Assembly: GCF_900105615.1 (NCBI RefSeq) | Contig: NZ_LT630003.1 | Location: 2,666,001-2,730,000 of the forward strand | Reading direction: 5' to 3' | From: Lacrimispora sphenoides JCM 1415 | Lineage (GTDB): Bacteria > Bacillota > Clostridia > Lachnospirales > Lachnospiraceae | DNA length: 64,000 bases | Shown here: piece after piece, positions 26,131-34,727 of the stretch | Layout: the number at the start of each line of letters is the position of its first letter | Position numbering within the stretch: position 1 is the stretch's first letter | The notes under the pieces: model-generated | The model's input: the letters and a program-made list of their open reading frames with translations, nothing else | What the model was told of the DNA's origin: nothing | The model's database searches: none | Program-made: the position numbers and the translations under genes

Positions 26131-26345
26131 CCATCTCCTCGATAATCACATAATTAATTGTTTAGGATAATTAATTTTACTTTCTATCCCTAAAGCTAAT
26201 TCACAAATTCAGATTTATCTCTCAGATACAAAACAAAAGTACTTATTTAACGGAATTCAACCCCTTTGCCAAAACGTTCATTCTCCTTAACCCACCACAG
26301 TACCCGGAATCATATTTTACTCTGATCCACTATAAAAACACACCT
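25933..26345 (-). repeat. Segmental duplication, copy 2
   Basis: Counterpart of 21068-21417. It includes the same upstream sequence but with an insertion of about 65 bases near 26187-26250. The break at 25933 lies in CCCAATTG, shared by both copies. Confidence 0.8.
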
Positions 26346-26696
26346 TATATCTTTAAAAATCTTAGTTTTTTTCATATCAGATCTGTATCAATTTCGTAGA
26401 CTAAGACAATTTTTTTATTTTATACAGTTTACTTATTTTTCTGAAAGATCTCGAAACACAATTTACATGTCTTGAAATTATAAAAGAAAGATGCCATTTG
26501 AGGCTAATACTATCTTTATTACACAAAAATTTTCTTGAATTTTTTAGTGTTCAGATTAATCAATTATCAATAACTTATATATAATTAATAATAAGGATTC
26601 ATTATCTTTTATTGTATAATTTCAAGCAGAACTGCTATTGTATTGCCTATATCTGCCTTGATAAAATATTTTTTACTGCTTTCTGCACTAAGATTC
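26131..26696. other. AT-rich gene-free interval
   Basis: Apart from the upstream part of the duplicated VOC segment (to 26345) I see no gene, ribosome binding site or strong terminator. Long A/T runs dominate. It separates the helicase stop codon from the VOC remnant. Confidence 0.5.
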
Positions 26697-29690
26697 TTAT
26701 AAAACAGGTATTTTAACATTCCTTCTTAAAATTCCAGATGGCTTATTGCTACCAGCATCAAATATATTGATATCACCAAACACCAAAAAACTGTCTTTTG
26801 CCCGTGATACTGCCACATTCAACATATTAGGCCCATTATCAAAGAAAAAGTTTCTTCCATTTTGGCTTGAGTCATATACCGATGAAAAAATAATTACATT
26901 CCTCTCTGCGCCTTGAAGGGAATGAACTGTTCCAACAGTTATGTCCTTTATTTCTAATTGCTTAAGCTCTGATCTTATAAGTCTCCCCTGATATGAAAAT
27001 GGTGTGACTACACCAATAATAGTTTTAATATCTTGCTTTCTTTTTTTCTTATCCTTTTCTGAATAAAATTGTTCAAGTTTATCTCTATTATCCCTTATCC
27101 ACATCGCAATTGCCTCAGCTTCTTTCTTGTTTCCCCAGCTGCCTCCAAATTGTGCTGCCTTGCCTTTAATGTCCCTATATCCCATATGTGGCAAAGGCAT
27201 ACCGGACTCATTTTCCCTTTGGGGCTCAAGTCTGCCCTTATATGCAAGCTCATTACAATATGCAATAATATCGCTAAAACACCTTCTATGCTCAGACAGA
27301 AACATCCCTCTCTCAGCCGTATACTTTTGATATTTACTTGCTCTCTGGGCAATTTTCATCACACTTCCACAAGAGGCGGCCATACCACTTTTTAAAAATG
27401 TATCTATTTCGCTATCGCTGTCAGAGCTGATAATCTGATGTCTTTTCAGGTTACCGATATCTATGCGTTCGTTGATACTCCAGACCGGTTCAATTTGGAG
27501 AGCATCTCCCACAACAATAGATTTTTTTGCCAGTGAAAATACAGCCCCAGCAATTTCAGCAGGTACCTGTCCAGCTTCATCGATGATAAGCAGATCTATA
27601 AAGTCATACAATGGTTGTTCATTTCCCCTCCATGCTGTGAAAAACTTTGGTATCATATAAAACGTTGAAACAATGCATGGTGTCAGCTTAGCATATCTAT
27701 ACCATTTCCTTTTCAAATTTTCCTTGTTTACAGTTTCTTTGTAATCGTTGTTGATTTGTTCCATCATCTGGATCAGCCACCTGCATTCCCAGTAGTGCGT
27801 TGCAATTTTAAAAGCCTTATATCTTAAATTCATATCAATATATCTCAACAAACTATATAAGTCTTCAATTTCCTTTTTTATACCGTTATCTATATTGTTC
27901 TCTTTCTTCTCCCACTCCATTTCATTTTTATTTATCCAGGACCAAAAGCTATTCTTCAGATTTTTCAGCTCACTATTATCACTCTCTACATTTTTCAAGT
28001 GATCCTCGTAATCCTTTTTCTGAACAAACAATTTATTCTTTTTGTCATCTATAAAGTTTAGTATATCAACCTGGCTTGAAAAATCAGCCACTATCTTAAA
28101 ATCGGTTGAATTATGGTAACGCCTGTTTCTTAACATAATTCTATTCTTTACAGGAGGTAAAAATGAAAGCAAAGACAATAGCCAGTGCTGCGTATCAAAG
28201 TGCTGAAGCCATCCATTCTCGATTACCTTTATATCATCAATTTTACTATTAAGGTTTTTTATCTCAAGTTTTTTCTGTTCTAAGTACGTTTCTATTCCAC
28301 CGTATCCAGCATAGAAGCTGGAAATCTTTTCTTTATATTCCGTATACTTTGTGAACAAGTGAATTCCTTCCTCAATTTTTAACACAGTATCCTTCAAATC
28401 GTCATGTAAAAATTTCAAACAGACAGAGAGATTTGATAGTTCTTTTTGAGCATATTTAGAGCAATTTGATATAAAATACTCTAGATTATCTTTAACATAC
28501 TTTGAATCTTCAACTTTTTCAGGAAATGGCCCTCTATTTTTCGCTGAACAATCCGCTACCTGAAATTTAGTCTTGGTTTTCTTGATGTTTTCCTGAGAAG
28601 GGCAATACAAACCATAGCTATTGATACCATTCAGCCATCTGCCTGCTAAAAGTGAAGCTTCAGGTTCATCAATTTTACCGAAGCTGTCAATGATATTAGT
28701 AACCGCTTGATTATTTGCTGAAGCAGCGACAATAACAGGAGGTTCTGTTTCTTGCAATGCTGCGTCTACCCACAACGATGCAACCACACTTTGTAAAAGA
28801 GTAGTTTTTCCTGTTCCAGGAGGACCATTTACAGCCAGCATCTGTCCAGCCCCTATTGTAAGAGTGTGATGCATTGATTGTCGTTGGGAAACCGATAGCG
28901 AAAAATTATAATTCATCTGACCTAAGTGTTTTTTACAGATTTCCATTTCACCAGCGTAATCCAACAATGGAAACAGTTGCTCGTCAACAATATTTGCATA
29001 TCGTTTCAGTAATAAAGGAACCTGATTGTCTCTAATAATATTGTCATACAAACTTATTATATTTTTAGTTGCTCCCTGCACTGGTGATTCCACAACTATG
29101 TATGCATGGGAATCAATTTCGTAATTCTCAATCGTATACTCATCAAAAGGAGACTTTATCACATGTTCAAACATACTTTTGCTATATTCCCAAACGGCAC
29201 TCCAGCCATTCTCCTGCTTAAACAACTGTTTGTGTATTGTCAGATATTCATCAACATCTGCGACACACCCCACTGTAATTGTTTTACCAAAGCTTGGTTC
29301 AAGCAGATCCCTTGGTATCCAAGGAAAACTGTCTGTTTTAGGTAGAAGTCTTCCACTTTTTGATATAACTGCCGGAATCCAGAGCGGTGTAATTATCTGT
29401 TCAAAAGTATCGTTTTCGGAACCATGCTCCACCTTTGCCATGGCTTTTATAGGACAAATTAGTACATTGACAAAATCCTTCGTAGCATCTTCACCATTGC
29501 AGTCTTCCTTTTTAATCCTGAAGGCCTCACTAAATAATTTATCCGTTATGCAAGCATCAATGAATCCAGCCTGGACATCATTTTGGGGAATTGTAAAAGC
29601 AGCCTCCAGCTTTTTTGCATCTATATTCATCCTTGCGGCATCTGCAAGGCTATTCCTCCAGTACTTAATTAAATTGTATTCATTGCTCAT
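26697..29690 (-). CDS. Large SF1 (UPF1/DNA2-like) AAA helicase
   Basis: A 997-residue protein whose first ~260 residues are unassigned. Walker A is GPPGTGKTTLL near residue 293. An insertion of about 300 residues with helical, lysine-rich composition follows. The remaining motifs are LLIIDEAGQVPAEIAG, VVGDALQIEPVW, LSEHRRC, VVTPFSYQGRLI, GTVHSLQGAERNVIIFSS and LNVAVSRAK, the order of UPF1/DNA2-type superfamily 1 helicases. The role is unknown. Such lone large helicases are frequent in accessory islands, sometimes in phage defence, and it sits near two nuclease remnants. It forms its own transcription unit. Confidence 0.85.
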   Translation of the reverse strand: MSNEYNLIKYWRNSLADAARMNIDAKKLEAAFTIPQNDVQAGFIDACITDKLFSEAFRIKKEDCNGEDATKDFVNVLICPIKAMAKVEHGSENDTFEQIITPLWIPAVISKSGRLLPKTDSFPWIPRDLLEPSFGKTITVGCVADVDEYLTIHKQLFKQENGWSAVWEYSKSMFEHVIKSPFDEYTIENYEIDSHAYIVVESPVQGATKNIISLYDNIIRDNQVPLLLKRYANIVDEQLFPLLDYAGEMEICKKHLGQMNYNFSLSVSQRQSMHHTLTIGAGQMLAVNGPPGTGKTTLLQSVVASLWVDAALQETEPPVIVAASANNQAVTNIIDSFGKIDEPEASLLAGRWLNGINSYGLYCPSQENIKKTKTKFQVADCSAKNRGPFPEKVEDSKYVKDNLEYFISNCSKYAQKELSNLSVCLKFLHDDLKDTVLKIEEGIHLFTKYTEYKEKISSFYAGYGGIETYLEQKKLEIKNLNSKIDDIKVIENGWLQHFDTQHWLLSLLSFLPPVKNRIMLRNRRYHNSTDFKIVADFSSQVDILNFIDDKKNKLFVQKKDYEDHLKNVESDNSELKNLKNSFWSWINKNEMEWEKKENNIDNGIKKEIEDLYSLLRYIDMNLRYKAFKIATHYWECRWLIQMMEQINNDYKETVNKENLKRKWYRYAKLTPCIVSTFYMIPKFFTAWRGNEQPLYDFIDLLIIDEAGQVPAEIAGAVFSLAKKSIVVGDALQIEPVWSINERIDIGNLKRHQIISSDSDSEIDTFLKSGMAASCGSVMKIAQRASKYQKYTAERGMFLSEHRRCFSDIIAYCNELAYKGRLEPQRENESGMPLPHMGYRDIKGKAAQFGGSWGNKKEAEAIAMWIRDNRDKLEQFYSEKDKKKRKQDIKTIIGVVTPFSYQGRLIRSELKQLEIKDITVGTVHSLQGAERNVIIFSSVYDSSQNGRNFFFDNGPNMLNVAVSRAKDSFLVFGDINIFDAGSNKPSGILRRNVKIPVL

Positions 29691-30163
29691 TAGTTCAAAA
29701 CTCCTGTCTATATGTAATTACAAACTTTACAATTAATAAATAGCTATTAATCCGTTTATTCTTAAATGTCTGCGTATCATCAATACTCTTCTTCCTTTTA
29801 TCTTTAATCAATTATGAATCTGATAAATCCTCCCTCAAAACTCGGTTCATATACAACGCTTCTCATTTCCACTATATTTTTTATATTTTTAATAGATTCT
29901 ATAATTTCTCTAGGAATTTCAATTTATAATCTCTTAAAAAATAAACTCCCAGAATTATTTATAATATAATTCCGGGAGTCATATTCTTATTGATGTGCGA
30001 TATATTCACTTGATTTTACCATTTTATCTTTCAATAAGTTCATTGTTTTACTTTTATTATTCTAATTCTCTATAATCAACCCGAAAAAATCAGACATATG
30101 TTAGTAAATTTTTATTATCTACCAAGTTATTACAATTTTACCATATTATAGGAAAAAGGGCTA
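29691..30163. other. Interval with a possible gene fragment
   Basis: A minus-strand frame of about 38 codons (29804-29920) reads like the end of a protein (EIPREIIESIKNIKNIVEM, then YEPSFEGGFIRFIID) but has no start and is preceded by a stop; ACT-like domains end similarly. The terminator at 29945-29979 lies before it. Nothing else is evident here. Confidence 0.3.
29935..29979 (-). terminator. Intrinsic terminator downstream of rlmD
   Basis: A 14-bp stem with one mismatch (29945-29958 with 29966-29979) is followed on the minus strand by TTATTTTTTAAG. It is the first terminator after the rlmD stop at 30164. Confidence 0.65.
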
Positions 30164-32305
30164 TTATATATATCTAGTTTTTGTTCGACATATTTCGACA
30201 CAAACTTCACAATGCTCCGTCGCCGGAAACAAATCAACCCCCCAGCCCATTTTCGCCTCATACCCTTTCTTTCTAAAATACTCCAAATCTCTTGCCAGCG
30301 TCTCCGGCCCGCAAGACACATAAACAACCCTTTCCGGTTTCATTTTCGCCAGAGAATCAATAAATTCCTCCGTGCTCCCACTCCTAGGCGGATCCATAAA
30401 CACAACATCAACATGCTCTCCGTCTTCCGCCATACTCACCATAAATTTCCCTGCATCATTACAGAAGAACTTGACATTCTTAATACCGTTGATCTTGGCA
30501 TTTTCCACTGCATCCCTTACAGCATCCCGGTTTAGCTCAACCCCAATAACTTCCTTTGCATACTTGCTGGCAACAATACCTATGGTACCAATCCCGCAAT
30601 AAGCATCAACTACCCGCTCTTTGCCAGTAAGTCCTGCGGCCTCAATGGCCTTATTATAGAGAATCTCCGTCTGCACCGGATTTACCTGATAAAAAGATTT
30701 AGAAGAAATATGGAAACGGCAGCCACACAGAATGTCCTCGATGTATCCTTTCCCATACAGCACATGTTCTTTATCTCCCAGCACCATGCTTGTTTCCCTG
30801 CCGTTAACATTCTGTATAATTGTAGTAATCTCCGGATGCTTCTCTCTCAGCGCTTTCACAAAATTATTCTTAGAAGGAAAAATCGGTGAGGCGGTTACCA
30901 GAACAACCATGATATCTCCTGTGGCAAATCCCCTTCGTATCAGTACGTGGCGCAATAATCCATACCCGGTATCCTCATCATAGGTACGTATCTTAAAGGA
31001 TTTCAACATACCTCTAATAGTCCCGATAATCTCATCCGCCTTCTGGTCCTCGATCATACAGTTCTCTACCGGAACAACTCTATGGGAGTTCACCTCATAT
31101 ACGCCTGAGACTGGATTGCCTTTTTTGTCATGGTCAAATACTGCATGAACCTTATTGCGATAATGATAAGGATTCTCCATACCAATAATCGGTGTAACGT
31201 GGCAATATGGCTTCAACAATTTTTCAAGATATTTCTGTTTCTGTTCCAACTGTTTTTCATATGGCATGTCCAAAAGCTGACAACCTCCGCATTTACGTGA
31301 TACAGAACACTTGGATAATGATTTTTTTTCTCTTCCGCTTGTCCTATTAGGCATATCTTCACTATGCCCTTTCTTACTGCCAAAACTATTGCCATTCCTA
31401 CTGTTGTTCCTACTGCCGGCACTATTGCCGTTCCTGCCACTGTTCCTGCTATCAGTGCTATAGCCATTCCTACCACTGTCCCTGCTGTCTACGCTATAGC
31501 TGTTCCTACCGCTGTTCCTGCTGTCAGTGCTATTGCCATTCCTACCGCTGTTCCTGCTGTCAGTGCTATTGCCATTCCTACCGCCGTTCCTGCTGTCAGT
31601 GCTATTGCCATTCTTACCTCTGTTCCTGCTGCCGGAGCTATTGCCATTCCTACCGTTGTTTCTGCTATCGGTCTTACTGCCACTCCTGCCGCCCGCATTG
31701 TTGCCGTTCCTGCTGTCGAAGTTGTTGCTGTTCCAACCGCCGTTCCTACTATCGGCCTTTCTGCCGCTTCTGCTGTCAATGCTGTTGCTACTCCTACCAC
31801 CGTTCCTACTATCGGCCTTACTGTCAATGCTGTTGTTACTCCTACCACCGGCCCCACTATCGGCCTTTCTGCCGCTTCTGCTGCCGATGCTGTTACTGCC
31901 CCTACTACCTGCTCTACTATCGGTCTTACTGTAGTTCCTGCTGTCAGTACTATTGTCGTTCCTACCGCTATTCCTATTATCGTTCTTACTACCGTTCCTG
32001 CTGCCGATGCTGTCACCATACCTACTAACGTTCCTACTATCAGCCCTACTATCGTTTTTACTGTCGCTCCTGCCACCGATGCTACTACCGCCCCTGCTAC
32101 CGTTCCTACTATCAGCCCTACTATCGTTTTTACTGTCGCTCCTGCCACCGATGCCACTTCCGCCCTTACTGCCATTCCTACTATCGTTCTTACTACCGCT
32201 CCAGCCGCTTTCCTTCCCCTTTTGTCCCTCTATCTTCCTATTATCACTGCCTTTTGCCATTCTATCACTTCTGAATTTCTCTTTCTTCAACCGGTTATCT
32301 ATCAT
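30164..32305 (-). CDS. rlmD: 23S rRNA m5U methyltransferase (RlmD/RlmCD type) with long repeat-encoded N-terminus
   Basis: Of 713 residues, only the part after about 330 is enzyme. It has an FeS site KCSVSRKCGGC with a further cysteine in VENCMIED, the SAM site VVDAYCGIGTIGI, MDPPRSG and the catalytic loop VYVSCGPETLARDL. The first ~315 residues are a low-complexity Ser/Asn/Arg/Gly/Asp tract built on a 12-residue unit such as NGNSTDSRNSGR. Normal family members are 400-470 residues. The enzyme methylates uridines of 23S rRNA. The tail is disordered and arginine-rich and may bind RNA. The C-terminus (EHCEVCVEICRTKTRYI) differs from usual endings and contains an 18-bp repeat found again at 6993. 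I keep the ATG at 32305, although its ribosome binding site is distant. Confidence 0.88.
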   Translation of the reverse strand: MIDNRLKKEKFRSDRMAKGSDNRKIEGQKGKESGWSGSKNDSRNGSKGGSGIGGRSDSKNDSRADSRNGSRGGSSIGGRSDSKNDSRADSRNVSRYGDSIGSRNGSKNDNRNSGRNDNSTDSRNYSKTDSRAGSRGSNSIGSRSGRKADSGAGGRSNNSIDSKADSRNGGRSSNSIDSRSGRKADSRNGGWNSNNFDSRNGNNAGGRSGSKTDSRNNGRNGNSSGSRNRGKNGNSTDSRNGGRNGNSTDSRNSGRNGNSTDSRNSGRNSYSVDSRDSGRNGYSTDSRNSGRNGNSAGSRNNSRNGNSFGSKKGHSEDMPNRTSGREKKSLSKCSVSRKCGGCQLLDMPYEKQLEQKQKYLEKLLKPYCHVTPIIGMENPYHYRNKVHAVFDHDKKGNPVSGVYEVNSHRVVPVENCMIEDQKADEIIGTIRGMLKSFKIRTYDEDTGYGLLRHVLIRRGFATGDIMVVLVTASPIFPSKNNFVKALREKHPEITTIIQNVNGRETSMVLGDKEHVLYGKGYIEDILCGCRFHISSKSFYQVNPVQTEILYNKAIEAAGLTGKERVVDAYCGIGTIGIVASKYAKEVIGVELNRDAVRDAVENAKINGIKNVKFFCNDAGKFMVSMAEDGEHVDVVFMDPPRSGSTEEFIDSLAKMKPERVVYVSCGPETLARDLEYFRKKGYEAKMGWGVDLFPATEHCEVCVEICRTKTRYI
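30197..30214 (-). repeat. 18-bp direct repeat in the rlmD 3' end
   Basis: GACACAAACTTCACAATG is identical to 6993-7010 and in the same orientation. It covers the HCEVCV codons of rlmD. The 23.2 kb between the copies is AT-rich accessory DNA. Confidence 0.6.
31370..32200 (-). repeat. In-frame minisatellite (36-bp unit) within rlmD
   Basis: On the plus strand units of the form ctgtcagtgctattgccatt follow one another with a 36-base period, cleanest at 31430-31640 and more diverged towards 32200. Because the period is a multiple of three all frames stay open, which produces long false reading frames on the opposite strand and in another minus frame. Confidence 0.9.
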
Positions 32306-32549
32306 TTATGCAATCTACCCTTCCTCTTTTTAAACTCACCTATCTTTAACTCTTCCTATTATTAAACTCTTTCAAATCTTTAATCCATTTCTATTTTAAT
32401 CCTTTTACACAATAAAATCCCGGCCTCCTCCAAAAACATTTCCAATCCTACCTTTCCGCCGGGCCTTTAGCTTCCATTTTTATTCACACCTATTATAATA
32501 CATCTCCACCGCCAAAACCACTAAATACTTTCACTCATTCAAGAAATAC

Positions 32550-32577
32550 TTGAATTATTTTCCCTCTCATATATAAT
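32550..32577 (+). promoter_or_regulatory. Promoter of the prolyl-tRNA editing gene
   Basis: TTGAAT (32550-32555) and TATAAT (32572-32577) are 16 bases apart, and the gene starts 33 bases downstream with AAAGGAT as ribosome binding site. The rest of the 304-base gap to rlmD holds a diffuse CCCGGC/GCCGGG inverted repeat and no gene. Confidence 0.65.
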
Positions 32578-32609
32578 AAATCATAAAAAGACAAAAGGAT
32601 GTGCAACTC

Positions 32610-33191
32610 ATGGTTCATACAAACGAAGCCTTTTACCTGGATGAAACCCTTTATAACGGGCGTCCCAATGATCAAACCGGGCGTCTTCCCAAGGAAATCC
32701 GCACCTATGACCTACTGGAAAAATTAAATATATCCTATCAACGGGTAGATCACTCCCCACTTCCCACCATAGAAGCCTGCCGGGAGGTTGATGCACTGTT
32801 AGAAATGGAAATCTGCAAAAATTTATTTCTCCGCAATGCTCAGAAAACTGATTTCTATCTCCTGCTGCTGCCCGGCGGAAAGAAATTCCGTACTGCTGCC
32901 CTTTCTAAGCAAATCGGCTCCGCCAGACTCTCTTTTGCAGAACCGGAATTCATGGAAGAATTCCTGGACATCACCCCCGGCTCTGTTTCGGTCATTGGTC
33001 TTATGAACGATAAAAAACGCCGTGTCAGGCTGCTGATCGACAAGGATGTGCTATCTCAAGAATTCTTTGGCTGCCATCCCTGCATCAATACTTCCAGCCT
33101 AAAGTTTAAAACTGCGGATCTTCTGGACAAGTTTCTCCCGGCAATCCAATGTGAATACACTCTGGTAGATTTACCCACCGAGCAGGAATAA
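32610..33191 (+). CDS. Prolyl-tRNA editing domain protein (YbaK/ProX family)
   Basis: A 193-residue free-standing editing protein of the PrdX/ProXp-ala type that hydrolyses mischarged alanyl-tRNA(Pro). The start at 32610 is set by AAAGGAT nine bases upstream. YQRVDHSPLPTIEACREVD, KNLFLRN, LPGGKKFRTAALSKQIGS and SVIGLMNDKKRRVRLLIDKD follow the family in order, and the conserved lysine is in GGKKFR. It is a single gene with its own promoter and a strong terminator. Choice between Ala- and Cys-tRNA(Pro) editing cannot be settled by eye. Confidence 0.88.
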   Translation: MVHTNEAFYLDETLYNGRPNDQTGRLPKEIRTYDLLEKLNISYQRVDHSPLPTIEACREVDALLEMEICKNLFLRNAQKTDFYLLLLPGGKKFRTAALSKQIGSARLSFAEPEFMEEFLDITPGSVSVIGLMNDKKRRVRLLIDKDVLSQEFFGCHPCINTSSLKFKTADLLDKFLPAIQCEYTLVDLPTEQE

Positions 33192-33203
33192 CAAATCAAA
33201 AAT

Positions 33204-33239
33204 AAAATGGGACAGGATTAACATCTCCTGCCCCATTTT
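33204..33239 (+). terminator. Intrinsic terminator, proline editing gene / diguanylate cyclase
   Basis: AAAATGGGACAGGA pairs with TCCTGCCCCATTTT (14 bp, one mismatch). The A/T ends let it act on both strands, between two converging genes. Confidence 0.75.
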
Positions 33240-33303
33240 ACCTTTCCATTCTATATAATCCACCACCATAATCCCTAAACCATCAACTATCAACCATTAA
33301 CCA

Positions 33304-34188
33304 TCAATCATCATAAAAAAAAGCAATCCGGTTTTTTCCAGCCTGTTTTGCTTGATACATGGCCTGGTCTGCTTTGGAAAACAGCTTTTGATAATCCTCT
33401 CCGCGCTTTCCGGTGCTGGGAGCAATTCCAATGCTGACAGAAATGGACCACTTTTCTTCCGGTATGATCTTTTCTACTCGATCCAACAGATTGTCCGCCC
33501 TTTCCTGGACGTCATCTTTTGTTGTAAAAACTACAAACTCATCTCCGCCTGCCCTGCCCACCAGATCCGGATCCGGATAAATATCACAGAGCATTCCGCC
33601 TACCTGCATCAAGATCCGGTCGCCGGCCAGATGGCCGAAGCAGTCATTGATTTCTTTGAAATTATCTATATCGATCATGCAGAGCCAGCCCGATCCACCG
33701 GACTTTAATTTCTCTTCTACCCGGTATTTAAAGGCCATTTTATTGTATAAACCGGTGAGTCCATCCTTTAAGGACTGTAGTAACAGCTGCTCTTCCCTCG
33801 CCTTCAGTCCGGTAATATCCTGAAGCTTTCCAATAAGCTTGACCGGGCTTTCTGTCTGATCCTCCCATTGGGCAGTCAGCTTGCAACTGCACCAGTGATA
33901 TGGTTCCCCCGATTTCCCCAGACAAAATTCAAACGAACGGATTTCACCAACCTGGGGGGCATTGCTTCTATGCTTAATAAGAATACGTTCAAAATTTAAC
34001 AAATCTATCTGTCCTTTTGCGTTTGGTGACAGATATAACCTCTCATCTACATAAGAATACTCAAATAAAACCGTATCTTTAAATAAGTTTATGTTTCTGT
34101 ACAATTGCTCCGTCTCATCATAACGGAAGAACTCATGCTCGTTCACCGAATTCCACCTTTCGAACCGCCTTCCTGAATTACCTGCCAT
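33304..34188 (-). CDS. Diguanylate cyclase with N-terminal PAS-like domain
   Basis: A 294-residue soluble protein. Residues 20-130 look like a PAS sensor (ending KLIGKLQDITGLKAREEQ) and the rest is a GGDEF domain starting DGLTGLYNK, with an intact active site AGGDEFV. No RxxD inhibitory site is seen five residues before GGDEF, so product feedback by that route is unlikely. It should make cyclic di-GMP in response to a cytoplasmic signal. The ATG follows GGGGGAAGGATC. It is a monocistronic unit facing the editing gene. Confidence 0.88.
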   Translation of the reverse strand: MAGNSGRRFERWNSVNEHEFFRYDETEQLYRNINLFKDTVLFEYSYVDERLYLSPNAKGQIDLLNFERILIKHRSNAPQVGEIRSFEFCLGKSGEPYHWCSCKLTAQWEDQTESPVKLIGKLQDITGLKAREEQLLLQSLKDGLTGLYNKMAFKYRVEEKLKSGGSGWLCMIDIDNFKEINDCFGHLAGDRILMQVGGMLCDIYPDPDLVGRAGGDEFVVFTTKDDVQERADNLLDRVEKIIPEEKWSISVSIGIAPSTGKRGEDYQKLFSKADQAMYQAKQAGKNRIAFFYDD

Positions 34189-34359
34189 GATCCTTCCCCC
34201 TGTACCTGCCGGAATCCTTCATCCTGCTTCTTTTCCATTCGTATATGGTATATGATAACGCTTTTCATCCGTATATGCAACCTGTTTTTCTGCCATTATT
34301 ACGCATACAATACGTAGCATCTGCACAGAATATCCTTTATGATTAACCTAGAGGTGATA

Positions 34360-34701
34360 ATGTTGGATGAACAGTTTGTCAGGAATCGAATCACGGAGCT
34401 TCGCTTGAAAAAAAATATCTCAGAATATCAAATGAGCCTGGATTTGGGAAAAAATAAGAGCTATATCCAGGGGATTTCTTCAGGACGTTCCATGCCATCT
34501 ATGAAACAATTTTTTGAAATCTGCGATTATCTTGAAATTACTCCCATAGAATTTTTTAAAACGGAAAGAAAAGAACAGCCTCTTTTAAGGGAAGCCGCTG
34601 CGTTGATGAGAAACTTAAGCAAAGAAGATCTGGAAGCGGTTTTTCCCATATTATTGCGGCTTAAAGCAAACGCGGACAATCAAAAACAGGCAGAACCGTA
34701 A
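34360..34701 (+). CDS. XRE-family helix-turn-helix regulator
   Basis: A 113-residue protein started at the ATG preceded by GAGGTGATA. The HTH_3 domain covers residues 5-60 (RITELRLKKNISEYQMSLDL, SYIQGISSGRSMPSMKQF, FFEICDYLEITPIEFF). A helical tail follows that may dimerise. It has no partner gene and its target is unknown. Confidence 0.85.
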   Translation: MLDEQFVRNRITELRLKKNISEYQMSLDLGKNKSYIQGISSGRSMPSMKQFFEICDYLEITPIEFFKTERKEQPLLREAAALMRNLSKEDLEAVFPILLRLKANADNQKQAEP

Positions 34702-34715
34702 TCTACGGTTCTGCC
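34689..34715. terminator. Bidirectional intrinsic terminator
   Basis: GGCAGAACCGTA pairs perfectly with TACGGTTCTGCC around a 3-base loop. The stem overlaps the stop codon of the XRE gene and is followed by TAATTATTTTG. The aminopeptidase gene ends 13 bases beyond on the other strand. Confidence 0.75.
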
Positions 34716-34727
34716 TAATTATTTTGT

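Noticed and set aside
31370..32200. Repeat tract considered as a CRISPR array
   Set aside because: There are no unique spacers between constant repeats, no cas genes, and the 36-base period is in frame with a protein.
31364..32365. Long plus-strand reading frame of Ala/Ile/Pro/Val repeats opposite rlmD, and a similar 228-codon frame in another minus frame
   Set aside because: Both arise because the 36-bp repeat keeps all frames open. They lack ribosome binding sites, while the rlmD frame continues into a conserved enzyme.
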